Assembly (NCBI GenBank): GCA_963693285.1
Contig: OY848917.1
Coordinates: forward strand, 3,648,618 to 3,712,617
Direction of reading: 5' to 3'
DNA length: 64,000 bases
From: Xestospongia muta
Lineage: Eukaryota; Porifera; Demospongiae; Haplosclerida; Petrosiidae
The notes beneath the pieces are model-generated. The model did no database searches and was not told where the DNA came from. It saw only the letters and a program-made list of their open reading frames with translations. This document shows positions 13,113-23,300 of this stretch, in pieces (positions within the stretch are counted from its first letter, which is position 1; every line of letters starts with the position of its first letter). The position numbers and the translations under genes were made by a program.

Positions 13113-13423
13113 CAATGTCCTACTTGTAGATAACTTTAAGAGTATTGAAGTCTATTTTACTGGTCTTCCAGAGAAATGTCCTTTTGTTCGTGAAGCTATC
13201 AAAGAAGCCATAGCTACCTGCACTAAATTGTTATCATATGACACTAAAGACTTGAAGATCTTAGCAACTTTGGCATGCAGACAGAAACATCGTAAAGATG
13301 ATGGCAAGCTACATGGTGTACGTCTGTGTCCTGATAATAATCGTTTGCTTGCCAACTGCTTAGTTGAATCAGAAATTGCCACTTTTATAATAACTGATCC
13401 ACGACAGCTCTGCTGGTTAAATG
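13113..13423 (+). pseudogene. A2 truncated COR C-terminal exon
   Basis: Matches 10891-11201 of gene A and 40720-41030 of gene B, including VYFTGLPEKCPF and DPRQLCWLNG, with the same phase-1 donor. The 5' third of the exon is replaced by unrelated AT-rich sequence. The junction lies next to CCTACTTGTAG, which could act as an acceptor but would not be in phase with the first exon. Confidence 0.65.
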
Positions 13424-13705
13424 GTAAGTGTATATATTCATACATGCAGAGAATTTAGTGGTATATTCTGTTTGTTTTGATTGTAGATCCCATTGTTGAT
13501 TCTGCTCCATTAAACTCTTCTTTTGTAGATGCTCCACTTGGTAAGTTAGAAACTTTTATTAATTACTTGTCCAATATTTACTTAACTTGTAGAACATGAT
13601 CAGTTAGAGACTTGTCCTGTTATCATATCTAACTTGGATGCTATACTAGGTAAAGAAACATCATTAGTAAACAAGAAATTAATATGTATTTATACTTTTA
13701 TGTAG

Positions 13706-14013
13706 ACAAAAAGCCACAAAAACTTGATCTCCAAAGGTTACTAGCTCCTATTGAATATCGATGACGAATCATTGGAGAAGCTCTACAAATTAATCATGGA
13801 ACAATTATGTCCCTTGAGACTAATGTAACATATGATAATATACTTCGACTCTCACATATACTGCAGATATGGATGGATCAGAAGCCAGCTTTTGTATCTT
13901 GGCGTATAATTATTAAAGCAATCGAGAAACCTCCTGTCAACAATTCTTCCATAGCTAAAGAGATACGACAATTTCTTTCTCAGCCCAATGTAATCTCAAG
14001 TTACACTGAATGA
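13706..14013 (+). pseudogene. A2 Death domain exon with internal TGA
   Basis: Read in the phase given by exon 13593-13649, it encodes LDLQRLLAPIEYR, then TGA (13762-13764). It continues in frame with RIIGEALQINHGTIMSLE, LRLSHILQIWMDQKPAFV and SWRIIIKAIEK, stopping at 14011-14013. This is the Death domain pattern, including the late Trp residues. The TGA stands where Death domains commonly have the first Trp, so a TGG-to-TGA change explains it. Genes A and B have a CARD here. Confidence 0.65.
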
Positions 14014-14989
14014 CACAAATAAGTCTGTTATGTATAATGAGTTGTTGGTTTTTTCTAATTTGTTAAACATTAATTTTACATTTTATAGTGTATTTGAATT
14101 TTTTTCAAATTAGATAATTGCAAATGTATTGAATGTTTTTATTTGTTTTGTATATTTGAATGTATTGTTTTTTTCATAAATATTATTAGTTGAATTAATT
14201 GTGTCCTTACAATTACCTCTTTGGTATGTCCTCTCAAATCAAATCACAATAAATGTGACAATGTATCATTAATACATCACTCCAATTGTACGTTGATACC
14301 AATATAGTGTCATCATAGAAAAGAAGGTTACAGTTTCTATATTAGCTGTTATCTGATAAAGTTCATGCTTGAACTCCTTATTATGTGTCTGACCAGCCAT
14401 TAGAGCAGGCCTTAGAGAAATTGAACAGTTTGGAAATAAATAGTTTCTTTTTATTGAAACTTATTGATAATTTATAGAAATTAAATAATGGTCATTTATT
14501 AAATATCTAGTAGGTTCAGCATTTCACTATGCAAACATAAACAAATAGTGTTGTATTAGTATTGTATTTTTCAAGTATACATCAGATATAAGCTTCAGTA
14601 TTCTATTAATATCCTCTGTTCCATATTATATGTATTGGAACATTATACACTATGTGTGATACAATAGTGTATAACAATTATATACATGCATGTATACCAT
14701 GTGTATAAGATGAGTATACTATTTGTATAACATAGTATAAATAGGATATACACTATGTATACTAGAGGTATATTCTATAGAGTATAACAAGTATATCTTT
14801 TAAGTAACATCCTCCAATAACATTTACAATTGTACATATATTGAAATTAGATTAAATTAAAATGAAGAATTATTTTTAAGAAATAAACATAAACCAAACA
14901 ATATATTGCACATGATGTAACATGATATAACATGATGTAACAACTATCAAAGAATACATGTACAAAAGATTAAATCAAATGTTTTCACA
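14014..14989. other. Intergenic, AT-rich, low-complexity TATAC/TACATG stretch
   Basis: No gene seen. AATAAA at 14248-14253 may be the A2 poly(A) signal. Bases 14640-14810 are rich in alternating TATAC, TACATG and short palindromes. Confidence 0.5.
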
Positions 14990-16302
14990 TTAAATTATTT
15001 GAGGTGAATCAGTTACTGAGGTTTCATTTGATGAGATCACCCATTCTTTTACTTCTCCAAGGTGTGGACACTTGAGGGGTGTTCCTAGCACTTGAATCTT
15101 TCGTGGATGTTTGGATGAATAAAATGATCGAAGGTCTAGTTCATCCATAAAAACATTAAATACTGCTCCTCTCCAATCTGGCCTTCGACACTTGAGACAT
15201 TGATCATCAACTGTTTCCTCATCAGACATCATAGTAGGCTTTACATCATTCCACTGTTCCATTTCCTGTGGTAAGACATGTTTTGATTGTCTGTCCCATA
15301 TCTAAAGTATAAGGAAAATGGATGTCATTATTAAATGGACAATGTTTTAACAGACATACATTTATACAAATAGAAATTAATAAGTGATTGTTGATGTGTA
15401 AATGTACAAACATAATAAGCTCCACACCTGTTGGTGTCTTGAACGTCAAAGTCTTTTTCTTTCTCACTGTCCTTTGGTGTCCTTTTCAAAGTTCTTTTAT
15501 ATACAGCTAGTACATCTGAGTTTACAATAATGAAGCAATAAAACATCAATGAAGGTATACTTACTTCTGACTTGGTCTAACTTATGTTCACTGTCTAGCA
15601 CAGCAAGTACACTCCGCACAACTTGGTGGTTATGCTGGCTATCAATTCTAAGGATGACAGTCAATAAATTAAATCTCTAATAGAATATTATTACCCTCCA
15701 TCCAGTTTTAGCTGTTTCTCTTCAGGGAGGTTGTTATACATAGTTCTGATTTCATTCTACAAGAAAAGACAAAAGCAATTAGACTGAAGATCACGAAGTC
15801 ACTACTTGAAAGTGTGTAGAAATAACATACAAACATGTGCATATAGTGTACCTGAGTTTCTACAGGTATTTTTCGCTTCCTTCCAGATCATAACAATTAC
15901 TTTGAGCTTGAACCTATAGTGTACTGCTAATATGTGATGATAATGTGTATGATGAAGAAGAAGACACTTTTGTCTCCACATCAGCAATATGCTGATTTAA
16001 TTGTGAAACTGACTCATTAATTTAGAAATTTCATTAGATATTCCATCCTACATAGTTGATATCATTGTGTGAAATGTAGATTTCAATTCTTCTATTTCAG
16101 TGGTGAATGATAGTAAAGTTTCTCCAGGTTGCCGCCATATGTGATCATCTTCAGGAACAGTATCACTCATCAGTCCTCCACCACAATTACATGTAGCTCC
16201 ATAAAATCTATTAGTCTGATGACCATGAGCACCAATGCTTGATATTTGGTGCTGCTGCATTCTACTTGGTTTGTTAAAGAGAGCACAACGAGCATTGTAC
16301 AT
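14990..16302 (-). CDS. Minus-strand multi-exon gene, function unknown, possibly decayed
   Basis: Several minus-strand exons read well. 15756-15695 encodes NEIRTMYNNLPEEKQLKLDG and joins in phase to 15647-15565 (SQHNHQVVRSVLAVLD). 15506-15428 follows in phase (VYKRTLKRTPKDSEKEKDFD). The last exon, 15301-14990, has WDRQSKHVLPQEMEQWNDV and a CLKCRRPDWRGAVFNVFMDE segment before its stop. A basic GRKRKIPVET stretch precedes the first of these exons. The 5' part (16302-16048) opens with MYNARCALFNKPSRMQQHQ and ends at a TAG before a coiled-coil-like patch in another frame. The joint between 15428 and 15301 does not keep frame as drawn. I do not recognise the family. The breaks suggest decay or missed exons. 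Confidence 0.5.
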
Positions 16303-17203
16303 TCCTAATGTAGTATAGGATGTAGTAACTATAACTTACAGTAGTAGTGTTGTTTTCATTAAAAGATATCTCATCAATAATAAACAATTATGTTATGTAT
16401 ACTTAATAATTTACTTGCTTTATATAACACTACTTAATTCCATGTCTGGCTAGCATAGCAAGATCATCACTAAACAGTTTGGTCTACTTAGCACTAAGGA
16501 CTTGTACAAATAAAATGTTGTGGTTTACATATATAGCCACAAAAATGATTACTAACCTCAAAATTATATACAAGACTTAACATTTTTCCATTTATGATAG
16601 CTGTTAGGGGAGTTATTAAAGAATCTTCAGTGCAAAATATTGTGAAGACAGGCCAAAAAAAGGATCTTGGTGTATCTCATTGGTAGAAAACCAAATACCA
16701 TTACTTATGACAAAGCTAGAGATAATAGTAAGCTCATATATGTTAATGTAACCAAGTGAAGTTGCTGCTTCCCTGTATGCACTCTCAACTTGGCATAATC
16801 AACTTTGCCATTTTGTAATACGCAACATCACATATCGAGTAATGTTAGAATTAGCTTCTCAGTAATCTGATTGGGTCAACCAGACTTCAGTAACACTACA
16901 CAAGTTCTCAATACTAAGCCGACAGGACCCTCTTCCATTTAGTACAAGGGTCTGGCTTATACTAGACTATATTTGATATGCTAGCCACATCAAATTAAGT
17001 AAGCATTACACATATACCAGTAGTGGGAATATATGACAGATCATTTAATAATATGTCTCAAGTTAAAGTGTTAAGTCTAGCTAACAAGGTGGTACTTAGG
17101 ACTTACATGTCTGTTGGTTTGACGTCCTGATGAACGATCTCATTGATTGGGAAGCATAGCTGAAACCATAAGCTATAAACACAAACATGTTTAATGTTCA
17201 ATG
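16303..17203. other. Intergenic region with kinase-like minus-strand traces
   Basis: No intact gene. On the minus strand, 17167-17104 reads FPINEIVHQDVKPTD up to a GTAAGT donor. About 16963-16900 reads LVLNGRGSCRLSIENL. Together these resemble the catalytic-loop region of a protein kinase. See findings; support is weak. Confidence 0.25.
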
Positions 17204-17221
17204 TATAATGTTAATATAATT

Positions 17222-17307
17222 AGGGCGTGGTCAGTAAAGTCAAAGTGGGCGTCAATGCTAGCCTGTTATCTTTGAGTCCTAACTGTGTCCTATTAAACTG
17301 TCTCAGT
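17222..17307 (+). promoter_or_regulatory. Shared promoter/5' UTR block, copy 2 (gene B)
   Basis: Nearly identical to the block at 12370-12457, ending directly at the gene B ATG. It keeps GGGCGTGGTCAG and AGTGGGCGTCAA. Homology with copy 1 starts at about 17204, so the duplication includes the upstream region. Confidence 0.5.
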
Positions 17308-17340
17308 ATGGCGACTAAAGATGGAAAAGAGATGCTCATA
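17308..17340 (+). CDS. Gene B first exon (MATKDGKEMLI)
   Basis: Eleven codons from ATG to a GTAAGT donor, phase 0. Nine codons are the same or nearly the same in A2 and C. Only the last two differ strongly (LI here, DL in A2, RF in C). Confidence 0.7.
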
Positions 17341-20300
17341 GTAAGTTAAATAAGTCATTAATAGTTAGTAATATGTTGTAATGACTCTATTTATCGTATA
17401 AAGTTGGTAATAGTTGTACACTCAGTCTTATCTCCTTTGTATACATTAACATTGACACTACAGTATCTTGTATACTACTGAGTTATTACTAACTTCTATT
17501 AACATAATCTCTCATTTAGTCTATTATAATACTCCTTTATATCAACTGATATCTATAGTAGTTAGGTGTGGCCTGACCCTTAGTTATTAATTAATTAAAT
17601 AATCAGGTCTGTCACCTTATATAGTCATTGCTTGTGGAAATGGAGTCCCTGTGTCAGGACCACTTCATATACAGAAATTGTGACACACAGTTCTATAATA
17701 GAATGTGCTAATTAACTGCTGCAGCATATAGTGTGGTAGAACAAGTTTGATATATACATGTTACTAGATCCTTCCTCTCTAAGTAAAGAGGTGACGATGA
17801 CAGACTGGGTTTTGGTATGACTACATCAGTTTTAAATGAGTTTAAAGATGACTTATAATAACCTGGTGGAGTTAAGGATTTTAAAAAAAATCAGCGATGA
17901 AACATCAAAGCCTTTTTCTAATAATTAAATTTGAAGTTAACATTTATACCTGCTCTACTTTTATTTGACTGTTTACTATTTCAATTATGATAGAAGGGTT
18001 AAAATAACACTGATGTCATATCCTCCTATAGTAGGGTTTTTCCAGCTGGTCACATTTATATTTATTATACACAGTGGTTCTGAGCCTCAACTTTCATAAG
18101 GACCAGAACATGCTTGACGATATCTATAGCTATACATTTAGTTGTCCTCTTAAAGTTGCTTTAGTCATTTGAGAACCCATTCTTACATGTACATGTACAT
18201 GTAATATGATAGGACACTAATAGTATTACTAAATTTACAATTATATTCATGACTTGTCGGCTTCTAAAGAATTACCAAGAAGACTGACAACACTGTGTTA
18301 ATTATACATATAGGTTATAATGTAGGTCTATTGTAGATTTGGTCCTTCAATACTTGTAATAAAATCATCATTTTTACATCATAAAAACAGTCTATAGGTA
18401 AGATTTGAAAAGTAACTATTTAAAATAGTCTTCTTTAGCTAGTGGTATGTAGGAGACTCTTCAGAAGTAACAGCAGAACTAAGAGAAACTATAGTTACAT
18501 CTGTATCATAGATATTTCTTATTTAAAAGTCCAACCTAATTTCTAGCTACCACCTAGCAGTGTTTGTAGTGTAGGAAAAGTAAAACGTTTCATTTACTTG
18601 TTTGGGAGTTTCACATTTCTCTCTCTATCTCTTCTGCCTTTTCTGTCATTATATACTCTTGTTATTAACTTATTATATATTAATGGAAAACATGATGACA
18701 CCTTGTGTACTACTGATATGAGTGTGCATTATTTAGAGTATGTATGTTAGTTTATGTACCTACTATAATTATACAGTGTAGTTATTATTTTATATGTACA
18801 TATTATAATAGACAATAGTGTGTGTGTGTGTTAATTGTATGTTGTACTTCTGATATCACAAACTGTTACTCACCTACATGTACTAATGTAACTTAATATC
18901 ACATACTAGTACAAGTTGTAGACATGTCAAAATAATTGAAAAATTATGAGATGACTATAATTATAACATGACTAATTAATTATATGTGGTTTATTCTCTT
19001 GAGTTATATAGTGAATTACTTTATAATAATGTGTTCCTCTTCCTTAGGACTTTGATCTATATAGAGCTGCAGAAGATGGTAATATAGCAAAAGTAAAGAA
19101 AGCAATTGAAAAAGAAAATATTCATGTTGATGCTACATGTGTAAGTAATGTCATTATAATCACACTACAATACTTACAAGATCTAATGGGAACTTTAATT
19201 ATACAATGATTACTAGTAATATTGTTATTGTTATTGTATAATTCTATTTTAAGTGTATACAGACAAAAAGTACTTATTTTGGAACTAAAAAATAAATTAT
19301 TGGCCAGAGAATATAAAGTGAAATTATTAAGTTAGTCAGCAACAACTTTGAAGTGACTATAGGTCATTGTGTTCATAATAATGTGTGAGGTCCATACTTT
19401 ACAACTGATTTATAGCTGATCCAGTGTTTTCCTGAAGTGTGTTAAGTACATTTGTTGCACACTTTGATTTTCATTAGAAGTAGGTGGGGTTAAAGCCACA
19501 CCCATCAAACAAGCTTGTTTTGAATTGTAATACTATTTTGTGAATAAAGTTTTATTAATAAATGACTCGTTGAACATGTACTTTTTCCTGACTCTACTTT
19601 GGACTCTTCCAATTAATTCAGATTTGTAAAAAAATGTCAAAGTGACCACATGACTAAGTAATGTATTATCTAAAACTACTACATCATTTTTAATGTTGTT
19701 TAGTAGACAACACTTATACTAATTACAGTGTAGTTGGTAACTTTGGCTTGTAATAATATTATTTGGTAGATTGATCTACAATCTGATAATTTAACTTTGA
19801 TGTAATAAAATTTGACTGTGTTCTTCTGTTAACAAAGGAACATTCCTTGAGTATATTGATACTGAGTCTGTTGAGAAACATTTGAAGAAAGTATGTTCTA
19901 GTCATTTTCTGTACTATATCACTTGAAAGTGTCCTAAATTAAACTTAAAACTCCACCGTCTACATGACAACAATTAATATTGGTTAAATTAAATTTGGTA
20001 GACCATGTAAAGATTTGTCAAAACACCAAATTTAATTGTCTATCAAATTATCTAGTTATAGTGATAAAGTTAATGATGTGTGAAATTTATAATAATTGTT
20101 TGTTGATTTTCAAAGGATTATGTGTACTTTGTGGAATAAACTATGATATTGAGTTATTATAATATGTTTGTGTACTTAATATATCACATGTAATGATTTA
20201 TCATTTATATCTCTTTGTTCAGTTTGACGACACAATGCTACATGGAGCAAGTAAAGGAGGACATGAAGGATTAGTTATTTATCTCTTAAGTATGGGAGCA

Positions 20301-23300
20301 ACTGTGAACATTCAAAATTATGTAAGTGTAGATGTTTACATTGTATAGTATATATTTCATGTTATGTCATTATATTTATAAGTTATAACATAGGACAGCA
20401 ACTATTTGTTTTGACATAAAGGATTACCTGTGTTGCTTAAAACTGTTGTCATAACTTTAGCTATCAGATCATAGCTGATATACATAGTTCTAAAGCTACA
20501 GTTTATTATAAAGGTTAAGAGTCAATTCTCATATTTCTGGCTTTTATTATTCCTATATTTAAACACTGCCCTTGAATGATGACCATCCTTGAATGTCTCT
20601 CCCTGTTGGACATGAATTAAACACTTCAACAAGTTCAGCTATATTCAGCTATATAGCACATGTGTAACAATTAATAAACCACACTCTCACAAAAACTTTC
20701 TTTAAAAATTGTATGACACATCTCATTATCTTGTTTCTCAACCAATCATGAAAATTAGGACCCTCAAATTTACTAACTGTACGGTACTTCCATTTTTGAT
20801 ATTAATAACATTTAATAAGACAGAACCAGTCTATAAGAACCAGTCTATATTGTCTACATGTACCTTGCATTTATACTAAACCACAAAAAGTTGTGATCTA
20901 ACACAATATTAGCTGTAATATGATCCAATCTGTAGATGAGAACTTAGGTTTCAATCTGTGATATCTAGTATATTGTACATTAATTTATTAATAGACTTGA
21001 CATTAAAGATTGTTATGTATTATACATAATCTTTAATGTTACAATAATGTTGTTTACACCATCATAATTTCACATGATCCTTTAATAGTCACATATAACA
21101 GTAACACTTAAACACACACATGTACATGTAATTCTAAACAATCTTGAGAAACTTTATATGCCAGGCTGTAACACTTGTGTATTAAGTAATATAATTATAT
21201 GGACCCATATAGAAGACTATCCCATTTTAGAAAGCTCTAATAAAACTAGACAATAGTCTATCACATCTTTGAAAGAATGACATTTATGACATTGTATATG
21301 TCTGAGCCACTTTCTTTAGCATCATTACATTATATTAGCTTTATGTACTGTTGTACTGATAGAATTATCTTTTTAATGGACATTATTTTACTGCAGATAG
21401 TAATAATACAGCTGCATCAATTAAGCAATGATGTACTGTATATTACAGCTGTATACTATTTTAATGATTCATGTAGACTGTATACCTTAAACAATTGGTT
21501 GTGTTTCCTGATGTGACAACCTTGTTACCACAAATATCACAAATACCATTGCCATCAGAATTTTGCTCAAATGAGTCCCATAGCAAGCTTCTTTTGTGCT
21601 TGTTTATTGCTCCACCTACAGCTGTCATAATTAATCAATGAGAGACTAGAGAATAAGGTTTCTAACAACTTGATACACATTAGTTTTCGATGTTGATCTA
21701 TTTGATACTAAAGTAAACTTAAGTTTGGTATGTGAGTGGCTAGTGGCTAGTTAGCTTTATTACAGGTGTGGTTAGTACAAATATTGATATTAATACAGCA
21801 ATAATTGCAATAACAATAATAATTAATATTCTAAAATATTGAAAGTATCAATTCAAAGTTCAACATATCATCCATTATTAATAACGATGCCTTTTTCACA
21901 AGCACAGTTCTCGTATGTATTATTTAACACCATGTGTTCATCACTAACTAGTAAAAAAGCATGGCAGCACATGGTTCTTATCAAATAGAGTTGAAAGTTA
22001 GTATATCACACAAAAATATTATATATAAAATTTTATTGATGGATCCTCGGAATTTTATGTCAGATTGTAGCTTCCAATTTTCTTGTGTGTGCTACAGCAT
22101 GGTCCATCCTAGACAGAGTTACACAGCCTATGATTCTATGAGTGCCATACCAATATGTTATAAAGACTATGGCAATGTTTGTTATTACCTTCCTGAAAGA
22201 CAAGGAACAGTTGTGTGGTAGGCATTGGCAGTTGAGTTATGTTGTGCATCAGTTATGACCCACTGTAAGCTAACTATAGTGAGAATTGTCAAACAGTACA
22301 TCAATATTACCTTTCCATTTGCTGAGTACTGAAGTAGAGTTTTAACTTCATCAATCACTTTTATCATAGATTGCTCAGCACAGTATCTCACAATTTCAAT
22401 ATATGTTTGTGATTTATAAGCTACAGTTAAAATTCACTAAGAGTTCTGTGTCTTGTTGTATAAATACTGTTAATCTTGTCCACTTCATTACTTGTAACAA
22501 ACATTGAAGTCTATCCCATAGGATCCCACCACTTGATTCTCTATGATATTGTAATTAGAGCATATCACTATATTTTACTAGTATGGAAGACAAATGTTAT
22601 AGCCATTATCTGTAATGTTTTACTATAAATGAAATAGAAGCAATCTGTATAGTCTAAATGTAGATTTCATTTCTACTTGTAAACAGTACTGGCTACTTTT
22701 AACATATACAGAGTTATCCTGTCCTACACATAATGTCCCAATTATACACCTATAATGTACATTGTTACTATGTAACTTCTCTAGTTCTGATATCATTTAG
22801 TCTATGAATATGATAAGCTAAGCTGGAATATCTCATTTTAAGATATCTAGCATGTTTTATGATATTGTGGCAATATTCCTGGCAATAGAGGTTGTTAACA
22901 GCTCTGTAATACAGTTAACTCATTTACTGTTACTCTAAATAAATTGATTGGTTACTTTATATAGTTATTTAAATTACATATAAAGTATTAGACACTAAGA
23001 AGTAGTAAATATCACTACAGTCATGTAGTTAATTGTCAGAGCTATGAAGATTCCATTTAATGTCTCATTAGTTAGACAAAAAAATTTAATGAATGTTGGG
23101 TCCTATGTTTGTGAGGGCTGTTGCTATGAAATTTATAAGAGGACAATCTTTGATACCACATACATGTCCTTTCTAAGAAGTGATTTGTTGAAGTTCATGA
23201 AATGTCATTTCCATAGTAATCAAAACAACATATATATTGTCAAGAATTTTAAATATATTTTGTAGTCATGTAAACAACCTAAATGATCATGAACAGGTTA

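Larger units (their letters stand above)
12458..14013 (+). pseudogene. Fragment A2: first exon fused to COR remnant plus Death domain
   Basis: It opens with the family first exon (12458-12490, MATKDGKKMDL, GTAAGT donor) and about 350 bases of intron 1. Then the ankyrin, P-loop and early COR parts are missing. Homology resumes at about 13113 inside the COR C-terminal exon (to 13423). Exons follow at 13487-13540, 13593-13649 and 13706-14013. The last two differ from A and B and encode a Death domain. That domain is interrupted by TGA at 13762-13764. With no P-loop and a nonsense codon, it is most likely a deletion-born pseudogene, though a short expressed product cannot be excluded. Confidence 0.7.
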
